A stretch of DNA of 64,000 nt from Parietichytrium sp. I65-24A (Eukaryota; Sar; Bigyra; Thraustochytrida; Thraustochytriidae): contig BLSF01000003.1 in NCBI GenBank assembly GCA_012862575.1, positions 372,001 to 436,000 on the forward strand. Direction: 5' to 3'. The position numbers and the translations under genes are program-made. Below are positions 31,559 through 42,395 of the stretch, piece after piece. How positions within the stretch are numbered: the first letter of the stretch is position 1; the number at the start of each line of letters is the position of its first letter. The notes under the pieces were generated by a model. That model was not told the DNA's origin, searched no databases, and saw only the letters and a program-made list of their open reading frames with translations.

Positions 31559-31592
31559 ACAACCAACCAACCAACCAAACAAACAAACAAAC
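31559..31592. repeat. (CAAC/CAAA)n tetranucleotide repeat
   Basis: Tandem CCAA then CAAA units in the short spacer between the zinc transporter and the ankyrin gene. Confidence 0.85.
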
Positions 31593-31692
31593 ACCTTGTA
31601 CTCCACCCGCACGCACTACTTTCCATCAACGCCACAATGACATTGACTCCGCGCAAGCAGTCAATCAATGAATCAACCAATCACTCAATCAA

Positions 31693-34600
31693 ATGAGTGT
31701 GCGAGTACCTCTCCGGACTGCAAAGCTTCTCGTTGCCCGCATCTCGCGGAGCGCAAGGTCTTGTCGAAGCCTCTCACGAGGCTCGTGCTCCTCCTCCCGT
31801 CACCAGCAGTCCCCGAACTCGGGCGCCCATCTCGCCGAGATGCCCCGTCGCTCTCAGCCTCAGCGGAGGCGTCGCGTACGCGGACACGTACGCGGCGGGG
31901 ACGCTCCCCCACAGCAAGCCCTCTCCCCGCGTTTATCAAACTCGGCGCAGTCGCCGCAGTCCTGGCAGCAGCCGCGCCCGAGTCTGCGCGCATCGGCACC
32001 GGCATGGGAGCCGGGCACGGGCTTTGACTCGTACGCGACGCGCCTCTCGCGCCTCTCGCGCGCCGCGGACCCGGAGTCCGCGCGTACCCCTGCTGCTGCG
32101 GGGACACCCCAGCAGCAGGAGGAGGAAGGGTCCGCGGCCGGTGAAGAACAAGACGGGTTCCTTCGACTGTCGGGCCTGCCCGTCCTCGCGCCGCGGCGAG
32201 CACCGCTGGGACCGCTGGGACCGCTGGGACCGCTGGGACCGTTGGGACGACTGGGACGGCTGTCCCACGCCGCGGACTGGGACTGGGACGCGAAAGAAGA
32301 GAAGCGCGAGGACTGGGACGCGAGGACCGCGGAGATAAGGAGGCAAGCGGCGGCGGCGGTGGAGGAATGGCTGAGGCTCGGGGAAGCAGCGGCGAGGAGA
32401 GAGCTGGCCGCGAGGAACAGGGCTGCGGGAAGGCAGCGGATGGCGAGGCTCGTGCGAAGATGGAGGACGCACTGCGCGGAGGTCAAGGCTGGCGAGCAGG
32501 AGATTCAGAGGCTGAAAAACGCGGAATGTGCGAAGGAACGCGCCGCCAAGACGCAGATGGAAGCTGCACAAGACTCCCAAAGGGTGGAGACTGAGACTGA
32601 GACTCAGACTGAGACTCAGACTGAGCGGGACGGAAGTGGTGCTGGTGCCGGTGGCGGAGGAATCGATCAGACGCAAGAAGAGGGCAGGATCGGATTTAAT
32701 GCGATGCTGGAAGCATGCAGACGCGGTGACACGAAGGTGCTGATGGAATGGGCGAACCAGCAGCTGGCAAAAGGGATGCACCTGAGCTCGGTGCTGGCGC
32801 GGTCGTCGCAAGATGTGGAAAACTCTCCTCTGGGCTTGGCGCTCAAGAATGGGAAATACGAAGCCACAGCACTTTTGCTGGACTGGGACCCCAACGCCTT
32901 ACGCCGAAAGCTGCACGAAGAAGGCGGAGCCACGACGCTGCTGCACGTGGCGTGCGGCTCAGGCATTGAAATGCTTGTTCAGGTCGTCCTGGATCGCATG
33001 AAGCGGTCTGGCACACTGGGGCGAGTCAATCAGAAGGATGGCAAGGGCCGCACGCCACTGCACGTCGCCGCGCTGCATAGCTTTGCGAAGTGCTGTCGGG
33101 TGCTCGTCCACGAAGGTGCATCTCTGGCAGAGAAGGATAAAGAAGGAAATACTGCACATCATTACGCAGCCTTGTCGCCAACCGGCGAGACCACGGAGCT
33201 ACTTTCCAGATCAACGGGAACGCATTGTGCCACAATCAACCTCCGCAACAAGAAGGGGGAGACCGCGCTCCACAGCGCCGCTCAGTGCGGCAATGAGGAG
33301 GCTATCGGGAGCCTCATCTCGCACGGTGCGTTAGTCAATATTGTCGACCGGGAGAGCCTGACGCCACTATGCCACGCAATTCTCGCTGGCCAATGTGGGG
33401 CAATCGAGGCTCTGATTGCGCGCGGAAGTCGCCTATTCTTTAGTTTGGACGATGATCTCGCCGAAAGAGACCTAGGAGACGGGAATTCTTCGCTTGCCTT
33501 TGTCCCTAGTGCGCTGAATCTGGCAGCTTCCCGTGGCAACAAGAAAACCATTGACTCTCTTTTTTCCTTTTCGTGCGCGGGCAATGTCGGCTCTCAAGAA
33601 TTTGACGTAGACACCCCAGAGAGAGACTGGCCAGGCGACACCATGCTTATGAGCGCCTGTCGAAATGGGAACTGGGAAAACGCCAGCTACTTGCTGGACA
33701 AGTTTGGCGCCAAGGTTGATCTCATCAACAAGAACAACCACGCGGCTTTGCATCTGGCGTTGGACGCCATGAACATTCAAGGCGGCACCCAAATCCCGCT
33801 GCGCCTTATTGAGCGTCTATGCACTCCAATGGTGGTAAAATCCGATCGTGAGCTCCTAGAATGGCGGGAACGTCGCCACGCAAGTAGTATTCTTGAAACC
33901 GCCACCAATGCTCTGCTGTCCCGTGCGACTGCCCTTTCGGCCATGGTTGACTCTCAACCACAGACGCGGACCTCCCACATAGTAGACGCGAGTGTACTGG
34001 AGCTCCACGAGCTGCAAGTTGTGCGGCAGCTATTATTACTTTGCGCGCCCCTTTCCTGGCAAGCAACACAAAATATCGACCGCTTTCTGCAGATCGCATT
34101 TAAGCTTAAAGCAAAGTCTCTGGGTGCGCGGACCTGGTTCGAGCGATGGCGGGAAGAGAATCCAGATGTGGAGTCCATCCCAGCAATTCAGTGTGCCAAT
34201 GACGTACAGTTGAGCAGTAGCGCCAATGGCATGTCGCTACAGACAGAAACCTCTTTCTCGGAAAGCAACCCAAGTGTCACGGAGAGGCACACTTGGGCTG
34301 TGATAGACCCAGATTTCAGCGGCGGTATTCTTCGGTTGTTTTCGGAGGGAATTTCACCTGACGCCGAGCTATATTTGAACGATGGCACCATTCTCGCCGT
34401 CCATCGATTTGTCCTGTCTTCGAGGTGCCCCTTTTTCGCGGGCATTTTCAGCACCCAAGCCCACGTGGGGCGTCGTTCTCCGGTGGATATGGCCGGTCAC
34501 CCTGCCGCTATCGTCCGCTCGTTCGTGGAGTACTTGTACACCGGGAGCCCGCTCGGCTTGCACTTTGTGAGGTTCGCTCGTCGTGTTGAGACGCCTCGCG

Positions 34601-35946
34601 CGATTCTAAAAGGCAAGGCGAGTTCTGAATCAGAACTTTTGGACGGGGACTCCGTCGTGGCTGTCCTTCAGGACGCTGTGGACATGCTCCTCTTGGCAAA
34701 CGAAATGTTAGTTGAAGACTTGGAAAAACTTTGCAGCGCGGTTATCACGATCGTTATTCGAGCACATGTACTCGCCACCCGGGCAGACCCGCACCGGCCG
34801 AAATCCAGCCGCAAATCTATGCGTTTACAGCGGCAACATATTGAGGACATCTTGGCTTGTGCGGTTGAATTAGAGCTGGGCGACCTTCTCAAAGTGTGCA
34901 CAGACCTTCTCGAATTCTTAGAACACAAAACATTGGCGCCTAGCCTAGGCATTAACACCCGCGACCATCTGGTGCAGTGTCTCTGTCCGAGGGATTTTTT
35001 GGAGTCGAGCGGTTTGCGATTTTGCATTTTGGACGGTGTGGGTGTTGTGGACGTTCTTTCAATGACGAGAAGTCTTAAGATGACGTTGGAGGATCTCTTG
35101 GCTTGCAACTCGCAGAGTTTTTGGGGTCTTCTGCGAAGCTTGGGTGCATCACAACTCAGCTCGCGATTCGAGGACTCTTGCGATGCGATGCCCCCAAACC
35201 TTTACATTTCGAAACTGTCAGAAGAGAGAGCCAAGTATTGCACCTCGTTTCCGTCTCCGGTCCGGGTCTCAACGGAGCTTGGTGTTGTCTTGGAGGAGTG
35301 TCTCAAGTTTGATTCGCTTCAAGCCGCAATCTCGTCTACCAACCTTGGCCATGCTGTGACACCGTGCAAAGCTTTCGGGCCAGATCTCGAACTGATCATT
35401 GACGACTCTGGCCAAAGGCTGGTCGCACATCGCTCGCTGCTCTCCGTGCGCTCCTCTAAGATTGCTGAAATGCTTGCGGCCGATGAGAACCTAGAGGAGT
35501 TGTCTTTGACTTCGGTAGCAAGAACCAAGCAGGGCGAGTTCTTTCCGCGAGAGATCTGGGTTCTTATTCTGTACTTTTGTTACACTGGCTGTATTCCAGA
35601 GACTAGGCTCCCGACAAGTATCACGGAAGTGATCAACGCCGTGGATTTGGCAGAGTTGCTTGGTATCCCGTCCATCAGCTCGTACCTGTACTCGGCAATG
35701 TCCCTTCTGGACCCTTCAAACACAGATGGCGCAGATTTGTTTGTGTACTTCATCAGTGACTTGGCTCGCCCGGCGCTATGGAAATCTGAACTCAAATATC
35801 GCTCAATACTGCTCAATATAGGGCCGGAGGTCCCAGCACATCTTGTCGCAAAACTGGCGGAGTTTCAGGATAGGCTGCATATTTCAAAAGAATCCAACCT
35901 TCCCACTTCAAATCTCCTCGCCTATGTCGCGTTGTACTTCAGATAG
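31693..35946 (+). CDS. ankyrin-repeat protein with two BTB/POZ domains
   Basis: 1417 aa, intronless. Residues 1-330 are low complexity: Arg/Pro/Ser-rich, a tandem GPL repeat (GPLGPLGPLGPLGRLGRL), coiled coil and a Glu/Thr/Gln repeat coded by GAGACT units. Ankyrin repeats run from about 335 to 700 (for example DGKGRTPLHVAALHSFAKCC and KGETALHSAAQCGNEEAI). A first BTB domain starts near 890 (DAELYLNDGTILAVHRFVLS) and a second near 1230 (DLELIIDDSGQRLVAHRSLL). This ANK-BTB-BTB plan resembles the ABTB1/BPOZ group, adaptors for cullin-3 ubiquitin ligases, but this protein is much larger. A later ATG at 31840 is an alternative start. Substrates cannot be inferred. Confidence 0.88.
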   Translation: MSVRVPLRTAKLLVARISRSARSCRSLSRGSCSSSRHQQSPNSGAHLAEMPRRSQPQRRRRVRGHVRGGDAPPQQALSPRLSNSAQSPQSWQQPRPSLRASAPAWEPGTGFDSYATRLSRLSRAADPESARTPAAAGTPQQQEEEGSAAGEEQDGFLRLSGLPVLAPRRAPLGPLGPLGPLGPLGRLGRLSHAADWDWDAKEEKREDWDARTAEIRRQAAAAVEEWLRLGEAAARRELAARNRAAGRQRMARLVRRWRTHCAEVKAGEQEIQRLKNAECAKERAAKTQMEAAQDSQRVETETETQTETQTERDGSGAGAGGGGIDQTQEEGRIGFNAMLEACRRGDTKVLMEWANQQLAKGMHLSSVLARSSQDVENSPLGLALKNGKYEATALLLDWDPNALRRKLHEEGGATTLLHVACGSGIEMLVQVVLDRMKRSGTLGRVNQKDGKGRTPLHVAALHSFAKCCRVLVHEGASLAEKDKEGNTAHHYAALSPTGETTELLSRSTGTHCATINLRNKKGETALHSAAQCGNEEAIGSLISHGALVNIVDRESLTPLCHAILAGQCGAIEALIARGSRLFFSLDDDLAERDLGDGNSSLAFVPSALNLAASRGNKKTIDSLFSFSCAGNVGSQEFDVDTPERDWPGDTMLMSACRNGNWENASYLLDKFGAKVDLINKNNHAALHLALDAMNIQGGTQIPLRLIERLCTPMVVKSDRELLEWRERRHASSILETATNALLSRATALSAMVDSQPQTRTSHIVDASVLELHELQVVRQLLLLCAPLSWQATQNIDRFLQIAFKLKAKSLGARTWFERWREENPDVESIPAIQCANDVQLSSSANGMSLQTETSFSESNPSVTERHTWAVIDPDFSGGILRLFSEGISPDAELYLNDGTILAVHRFVLSSRCPFFAGIFSTQAHVGRRSPVDMAGHPAAIVRSFVEYLYTGSPLGLHFVRFARRVETPRAILKGKASSESELLDGDSVVAVLQDAVDMLLLANEMLVEDLEKLCSAVITIVIRAHVLATRADPHRPKSSRKSMRLQRQHIEDILACAVELELGDLLKVCTDLLEFLEHKTLAPSLGINTRDHLVQCLCPRDFLESSGLRFCILDGVGVVDVLSMTRSLKMTLEDLLACNSQSFWGLLRSLGASQLSSRFEDSCDAMPPNLYISKLSEERAKYCTSFPSPVRVSTELGVVLEECLKFDSLQAAISSTNLGHAVTPCKAFGPDLELIIDDSGQRLVAHRSLLSVRSSKIAEMLAADENLEELSLTSVARTKQGEFFPREIWVLILYFCYTGCIPETRLPTSITEVINAVDLAELLGIPSISSYLYSAMSLLDPSNTDGADLFVYFISDLARPALWKSELKYRSILLNIGPEVPAHLVAKLAEFQDRLHISKESNLPTSNLLAYVALYFR

Positions 35947-36086
35947 AGCGTAAAAGTCTTCTGGGCTGCAGACGCTTTGGAAGAGCTGATTTCAATTGAC
36001 AGGCTTTGATTATATTATGTTCTGGGAAATTAGTCTTCATTTTTTTTGACATTCAGAGACTTTGCCAATGGCAGAGTAGCCCATGG

Positions 36087-37091
36087 TTACGATTTCTGAT
36101 TCTCCACAAGAGCCCTGACCCTCTCAAGATTTGGGTACGACTCTTGGCAGCCCTTAGCTTGAATGCTCAACGATGCAGCGCCGCATCCCCACAGCACTGC
36201 TTCGTGCAGGGAGTCGTCGTTCTCCCGGTTTTTGAAGGCGTCGAAGGAATCAAAGGTGTTGCAGAGCTTCCACGCAAATGCTCCAATAAGCGAGTCTCCA
36301 GCACCTGTTGTGTCGACTACTGGTCCTTGTAAAGGCAGAGGACGAATCCACACTGGCTTCTCCGGTTCGACCTTTGAAACCAACACTGCCCCGCGGGCGC
36401 CGGCAGTGATGATGACAGTATCCAAGCTCGTAAAAGTCTTTTTAAGACTGTGCGCAGCCTCTTCAAAGTCCTTTTCGGACTCGAAAGTCATGGAAGGCGC
36501 CCTCAGGAGCTGCGCCGCCTCGGTCTCATTCGGAACGAGGATGTCCACCGAGGACATCAGCAAATCGGGTGCGTGTGCTAGCGCAGGAGCAGGATTAAGC
36601 ACCACCAGCTTACCATACTTTTTCGCAGTCACAGCGGCTAGTGTGCTGGTCTCCAAAAGGATTTCGTTCTGACAGACCACTACCTTGGCATCTCGAAACA
36701 GTGCATCTGCCTGAAGCAGATCCTCCACCTTGAGCTCGTAATTTGCTCCAGGAAACAGAATAATATTATTCTCGCCACTCTTGTCAACTGTGATTGTGGC
36801 TACTCCAGTGGCTACCCCGGCGCAGCGTTTCACGGACTGCGTCTGTACTCCAGAGCTCTCGAGTTTGTTTAGAACATTCGCTCCGAACGCGTCGTCACCA
36901 ACGCAACCTAGCATGGCCACTTGCCCAGCTTTCGAGAGGAGCCCTGCCATGGCCGCCTGATTTGATCCCTTCCCCCCCACTGATGTGTGGAAAGACACGC
37001 CGGTCAGTGTCTCCCCAGGTGCGGGAAACCTATTCACGTAGTTGAACACGTCCAGGTTCAGGCTTCCTACGAAGAGCAAGTCGCTGCCCAT
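36087..37091 (-). CDS. rbsK: ribokinase (PfkB family)
   Basis: 334 aa from the ATG coding MGSDLLFVGSLNLDV; the upstream extension has only TTG. PfkB signature 1 is GGKGSNQAAMAGLLSKAG; the anion hole and catalytic base are in DTTGAGDSLIGAFAW near residue 262. The NxxE motif is seen as NETEAAQLL. The N-terminal SLNLD and FPAPGETLTG match the sugar-contacting strands of ribokinase. It phosphorylates D-ribose to ribose 5-phosphate with ATP, feeding the pentose phosphate pathway; it needs K+ in known members. It converges on the ankyrin-BTB gene with about 140 bp between stops. Confidence 0.93.
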   Translation of the reverse strand: MGSDLLFVGSLNLDVFNYVNRFPAPGETLTGVSFHTSVGGKGSNQAAMAGLLSKAGQVAMLGCVGDDAFGANVLNKLESSGVQTQSVKRCAGVATGVATITVDKSGENNIILFPGANYELKVEDLLQADALFRDAKVVVCQNEILLETSTLAAVTAKKYGKLVVLNPAPALAHAPDLLMSSVDILVPNETEAAQLLRAPSMTFESEKDFEEAAHSLKKTFTSLDTVIITAGARGAVLVSKVEPEKPVWIRPLPLQGPVVDTTGAGDSLIGAFAWKLCNTFDSFDAFKNRENDDSLHEAVLWGCGAASLSIQAKGCQESYPNLERVRALVENQKS

Positions 37092-38390
37092 CTCTCCTGT
37101 TTGGGACTGCCAGTTTCTTCTCAACCTCTTGGCTAGCCACGAAGCCGCCCCTCAATCCAACTATCGCTCCGGAGTTGGCTCCCAAATTGATTCGCCAGCG
37201 TCTATTCCCCCTTTCTGCAGAGCTCAAGCTGTCCGCGAGTACCAAACTCTGACAATTCGTCTGTTGCGGCTCGTTGTCAGACCAACGAAAGCTTACAGAC
37301 GTCAGTTTCAGCACGGGACAATCTTTTCCAAAAGACGCAAAATTCCCAACCACAAGTCCCTCCAAACTGAAGGAGCACTTGGCGCAGAAAGTGAACGTCT
37401 GGTTAACTACACCTCTGTACCTCTGCACTTCTATACCTCGAACGCACTAGAGTACACCGACAGTTTGGCCTTCACACAACTGCACTGCGCGTACCTCCCA
37501 CAGTACTCGAGCGTTTCAGCCAATCTTGTTTTCTTCTGACCTCTGAACTCCGTTCAATGTCATAGTTTTCGACTCTGAACATTTCTGAACTCTGCAAACC
37601 TCTGCGGAACGCATTCTGATGTTCGCCTCGTACTACTCACAGATGGGTATACCGGTAATAGTGCTGGACTATGCCTCATACCTTGCGTACTAGTGTGGAC
37701 TGGCCCATGAGGCCCATGAGGCCCAAGTTGAGTAGCATTGACTGTGAATAGCCGTCGCTCGCTCCACACTGGATACGTATTCGGACATGGTTCTACTGGT
37801 CCAACCACCAAGTTCAGGCATCATCCGAGTGCAGTAGCATCCGCTACAAGTATCTACGCAATCATCATCGCGCTGTTGGTTACTCATTCAGCTCTCAGGA
37901 AGATACATAATAGACTGCATAGCCTAATCCCGTGTTCAGTAAACAGCCTACTAGAGCGTTCAACAGATACTACTACCAAGCTCTCGTTGTCAGCACATGT
38001 GTACGTCTAGTGAATGTCGCGAAAACATCAGCGTAAACTGTAGGAGTGGCGCAGTGTAACGAGAGAAGAGACCGAAAAGAGTGGCAAAACAAAGCAATGA
38101 GAATGAAGTGACGGAAGTGACAGTCAAACTACAACTCAACCCCAATCAAAGCCAACGGAGTTACAAAGTGAAGGCCGAAGAGAGAGAGAGAGAGAGAGAG
38201 ACAGAGGAGAGGGATCGCGAAGGGCAATAGGCTCGGCCGAAGGAAGACGACGTTGGGTATCTCGATATCTCGGCGTGTTGGTGTCTCGGTGTCTCGGTGT
38301 CTCGGTGGGAAAAGCCTGAGTTCCCCTCCGTGGTAGTTTGCAGGGGCGTTGTGGATTGTGCAAAAGGAGAGACGGAGAAGGAGTCCAGCG
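37092..38390. other. divergent spacer of ribokinase and DEP-C2-VASt genes
   Basis: 1.3 kb. It has a purine-rich leader before the downstream gene with a GA repeat at about 38178-38200 and GGTGTCTC-type repeats at about 38281-38307, plus GGTAATAGTGC/GTACTAG motifs near 37650-37692. No gene is recognised. Confidence 0.5.
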
Positions 38391-41300
38391 ATGTTTGCGG
38401 AATTGATGGGGAAAAATGCGAAAGGAGAGGAGTCGCAAGATGGTTCATCGGTGGCGTCCAAGGACAGCTGGGTGAAAGGGAAGAAGCTCAAGCTGGAAAA
38501 GGAGTCTTCTCTCAGGGCGCTGGTAGAAAACGATCCTTCGACGCTTCGGGCGCTGGACCGCATGCGGAAGAGAGCAACTTTGAACTTGGAAATCGACCGA
38601 CAAGAGCTTGATCAACTCGCGCTACTTTTGCGCGAGAAACTTTACCTTACCGTTCACCGCAGATTGATCCACTCTTACCCGAATTGTTTCAGAGGCTCGG
38701 AAGCGGTATCCTGGTTGGTGACTAATTCTGTGTGTACAGACCCCGAAGATTCTAAGAATCTGATGCGGCATCTTCTTTACAGACGCATCATCCTGCGAGT
38801 GGACCACACCAAACCAATGTTTAATAGCGTCATTCAGTCCGTCGCACCAGGGTTCGCGCACTGGCGGCGAAAGAAGCAGCTCGAGTGGTACCAGGACAAC
38901 GCAAGGCAGTACAATATGGCAGCCTTGTACACATTTAACATTTCTGCGTTTGCTCAGTACCGTCTGGTGGTGCACTTGATCGCCGCGAAAGGTTTAAGAT
39001 ATACAAAGCACAGCCACATAACTGGAAAGTGGGAAATGAAGCGCATTGCGCCACTTGCCAGCGTCACCTTAGGGGGGGTCACTGCCAACACGTCCGTGGA
39101 AGAAAAGACTGGCGAGCCGCGATGGGACGAGCATTTTTATTTTGACTTTGACAAGAACTTTAAACAGCACGAGGAGTTGTGGGTCAAGGTCTACGACTTT
39201 AGGGAAATTGGGGAGTCGTTCCCGCTTGGCGTGTGCTGCATTTCCACGCGCGAAATTCTTAAAATGGTTGGTGTGACTGGCGGTTCTCCTCCGCCCGTAG
39301 ACCTAGCGGACGCCAAAGCCTGGCTCTCATGGCACCCCCTGTTGCCCCCAGCTACGATGGCAGAGCCAGACGAAGTGAGAGGTGGGGAAATTCAATTACA
39401 ATTTCAAGTCATCACGAATGTGGTGGACAACCCAGACGAGACGGTACATGACGAATGCAGACCTTCATTCTATGACAGGTACCAGATGCAGGAAGAGCTT
39501 CACGTTTCGAATCGATCCAGAGGTCGGGAGACTCCAAGAGCAGTCCTTCGGTACCAACATCTGGACCGACGCAACTCGGAGGAAATCGCCGCCAAGAGAC
39601 CACGGAGCGCGCCGCAGGTGAGGACTACAGAAGCCAATGGCGGCATTGGAGCTAGTTCTTCGCATCAACCATTCTACGATGCTTGGGCCGTCACCATCAC
39701 CTCCCTGGAATTGCACGGGGTCACAGACATTCCGGCTGGAGCTGTCGTGTGGGTCGAAGTGTTGGCGAAATCGCCGCGAAAGAGCAAAAAGCAAAACAAG
39801 AAGAGGAGTGTCACGAACGATAATTCATGGGTCTGGCGGAAAAAATCTACCCCGTTTCTCTGGCCAAAAGATGGGCGCAAGGTCATCCCTGCTGGCGCCA
39901 TCACCATTCCAGTGCCTGATGACATTCTAAAGTACACCAGCCTGGAATTTCGCGTAATTCGTAAAGGAGATTTGTCAACGTCGACGGTCGGCAGGGGCAG
40001 GATTGCGGCGTACCTTCTTCGAAAGGCAGAAGAAGGGGAAGAGGACGAGGTAGCTTCGAAAGATTCCAGCGGGACGGTGATGGAGTCCGACGTCGAGGAG
40101 AAGGATATCGATGCGCGAGAAGGTCTCGGAACTAGGGCGAGCCTTAATGATGCCTCGGTGCTCTCTGTGGACTCGCATTCCGAGAGCGACGTCAGGGAGG
40201 ACGGGAACAAGAGCGGCGTACTGGAGGTCGATGAGCTTCCGTTTCAGCAGGCTGTGCTCACGTCGCATCGTGACGCCAAGATCGTCGTGCTTCGCAAACA
40301 AGCAGCTTTCAAACGGAATATTAAAATCAAGGCAGGGCAGGTTCTCTGCTATGCCAAGTTGCGTCCAATACTAGACGACGAGGAGCTGGATGAGTGCGAT
40401 AATTATTCTGTGGGAGACATGGAGGAAAATCCTAACGCAATAGACATGGAGCAGGCGCTAAGAGCTGTGGTCCCAGCAAGTGGCGAAACCCCCACGCCTA
40501 TAGATATGCCAGAGCCCTTCGGAAATGTTTATATCGAGGGAAATTTTGCTGGGTCCGTTCAGCGGATAGCGATGATGCTTTTGGGTTCGGACTCGAAATT
40601 CGCGGCGCAGTACGCGAAAGAGCGGAAGAACACCGAGGTCAAGGTCGGGCCATGGCAATTGCCAGACCTCAACGAAAGCTCGAGCGACGATGACGATGAT
40701 CGCAGCGAAAATGGGGAGGAGCCGAGATCAGCTCGCACGTCTTCGGATGCAAGCTTGAGCGGTATCCCCAGTTCAGGCTCTGTGCAAGTAGAGAGGGCGG
40801 CTAGTTTGCCTCCAGGCACTAGCCCTTCTTCAACTGAAGGAATGAGACCGGCAGGGAATCGCGCCAAGAGCGAAAAGTTTGTGTCCACGAATAAAATCGA
40901 CGCACCTGCGCCTCTGGCGATTAAAGCCAACGGTAAGAATGTCAGCGAGATTGGGTTTGAGTCTTCGCTGGACCTGAACGGCAACAGCGGCTCCATGTCT
41001 CCGGGTGTTAAGTCTTTCAGAGATGCCGGAGAGAACGTCGATCGATTTAGCAAACCGCGTCGAACAATAACTTTTATGCTCCCAGCAACAGCGCTGACCA
41101 AGGCATCGCGATGCACAGAAGTGCAAGAGATATTAAAGATGGAGCCTGGCGGCTTTGTGTATACCAGCACGAGTGAGACGCCAGACATGCCTTATGGCGA
41201 CAGATTTTACACCCATAGTCAATTTGTTGTCTCTTATGTGGGGCCGAACGAATGTAAAATTCGGATCAGTGGAGAGCCGGTTTGGACCGAGAAGGGACCG

Positions 41301-41723
41301 CCCGCCTTTCCTGTGAAAGGTTTTATCGTGAACGGCGTTAAGGGTGGACACACGGACGCCTACAACGCGCTTGCGGACATGTTGAAGGCTTGGCTTGCTC
41401 CCAAGCGCTCCACTTCCAAGAGCGTTAAGCTAAAGAAGAAGAAAGCTGAAGAGGGCGAGCTAAAACCAATTGTCGCTTCAAGGCCGCTGTGGAGCAAGGT
41501 TGCTCTGGTGCTCATCGTTCTCGCTTTTGCGCTCTTCACCGCGTGGTTATCACATGCCCTGTATCTCTCTGGAGGCGACCCGCTTCCCATTATAAGAGTT
41601 GCGAAAGAAGGCGCACTTCACATTCTGTCCAGCGCGAAAGAAATGATTTCTTTTGGCTCCAACGAGGGCGGCTCCAAAAGAGCCGTAATTCCAGTCCAGA
41701 AAGCGGATGTCGTTGAAGCGTGA
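38391..41723 (+). CDS. DEP-C2-VASt membrane-anchored protein, possible lipid-transfer protein
   Basis: 1110 aa from the first ATG; the frame extends upstream only with TTG. A DEP domain lies at about 75-163 (CFRGSEAVSWLV, then HLLYRRIILRVDH). A C2 domain at about 186-290 contains a strand VVHLIAAKGLRY and EPRWDEHFYFDF. A second C2-like region is near 431-540. Acidic and Ser-rich linkers follow. A VASt domain at about 706-1003 begins MPEPFGNVYIEGNFAG and ends near KGGHTDAYNALADMLKAWL. One transmembrane helix at about 1035-1056 is followed by a short tail. VASt domains of the Aster/LAM/VAD1 proteins move sterols at ER contact sites; here DEP and C2 may supply membrane targeting in place of GRAM (inference). 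Intronless. Confidence 0.82.
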   Translation: MFAELMGKNAKGEESQDGSSVASKDSWVKGKKLKLEKESSLRALVENDPSTLRALDRMRKRATLNLEIDRQELDQLALLLREKLYLTVHRRLIHSYPNCFRGSEAVSWLVTNSVCTDPEDSKNLMRHLLYRRIILRVDHTKPMFNSVIQSVAPGFAHWRRKKQLEWYQDNARQYNMAALYTFNISAFAQYRLVVHLIAAKGLRYTKHSHITGKWEMKRIAPLASVTLGGVTANTSVEEKTGEPRWDEHFYFDFDKNFKQHEELWVKVYDFREIGESFPLGVCCISTREILKMVGVTGGSPPPVDLADAKAWLSWHPLLPPATMAEPDEVRGGEIQLQFQVITNVVDNPDETVHDECRPSFYDRYQMQEELHVSNRSRGRETPRAVLRYQHLDRRNSEEIAAKRPRSAPQVRTTEANGGIGASSSHQPFYDAWAVTITSLELHGVTDIPAGAVVWVEVLAKSPRKSKKQNKKRSVTNDNSWVWRKKSTPFLWPKDGRKVIPAGAITIPVPDDILKYTSLEFRVIRKGDLSTSTVGRGRIAAYLLRKAEEGEEDEVASKDSSGTVMESDVEEKDIDAREGLGTRASLNDASVLSVDSHSESDVREDGNKSGVLEVDELPFQQAVLTSHRDAKIVVLRKQAAFKRNIKIKAGQVLCYAKLRPILDDEELDECDNYSVGDMEENPNAIDMEQALRAVVPASGETPTPIDMPEPFGNVYIEGNFAGSVQRIAMMLLGSDSKFAAQYAKERKNTEVKVGPWQLPDLNESSSDDDDDRSENGEEPRSARTSSDASLSGIPSSGSVQVERAASLPPGTSPSSTEGMRPAGNRAKSEKFVSTNKIDAPAPLAIKANGKNVSEIGFESSLDLNGNSGSMSPGVKSFRDAGENVDRFSKPRRTITFMLPATALTKASRCTEVQEILKMEPGGFVYTSTSETPDMPYGDRFYTHSQFVVSYVGPNECKIRISGEPVWTEKGPPAFPVKGFIVNGVKGGHTDAYNALADMLKAWLAPKRSTSKSVKLKKKKAEEGELKPIVASRPLWSKVALVLIVLAFALFTAWLSHALYLSGGDPLPIIRVAKEGALHILSSAKEMISFGSNEGGSKRAVIPVQKADVVEA

Positions 41724-42395
41724 AATTAAACTAAATTAAAGCGTCTCCCAGACAGAATAAACACGTATCATTATTCACGGCGCATTGTGACCAAAGCAAC
41801 CTTGTTTTTGTCTTTCATGAATGAACATGGGATACGTGCAACCCAGACACAGTCATGGAATGGAATCAGTAGATTTTATTGCAAGAAGAGGTGCGATGCC
41901 GACCAACAAATAGCCATGATTAGCCCAATTCACTTGACCTGAAACAAACGTATCACAATCAGAACTCAGACTATAGAATCCAGACTCCACAGTCAGAAGA
42001 ATTCGCATCGATCATCGTTTGCAATTGCATCACGATTGCGTCACGATCGACAAATCCACCCACACCTTTCCTGAGGCTATTTAGCCTAGCCTATTAGCGA
42101 GAGCTTCCAGTAGCGTCAAACCTGTCAAACCATGTCAAACCTCTTTTTTTTCTTCTTTGTTTGTGTTCATTCAGTGAACACAGTCAATCAATCTCAAAAC
42201 AGCGAACAGAAACACGGTCTTTGCGGAAAAGTCTATCAAACGCGACCACAAGTTGACCCAGCTGTGCAACTCGTCGCAAGAGCACAGGTCGTGCAGAAAG
42301 AGCAGAAACAGAGCAGCTGATTTGGGGTTTGGTAGTTGCAAGGGAGCAAGTGCGGCAAAGAGACAGGGTGTAAGGAGTGCGAAGGAGAAGCAGGG
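41724..42395. other. spacer between DEP-C2-VASt and SGF29-like genes
   Basis: 672 bp. It contains a short imperfect repeat of ATCACGATTGCG near 42028-42050. I see no gene. Confidence 0.5.
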
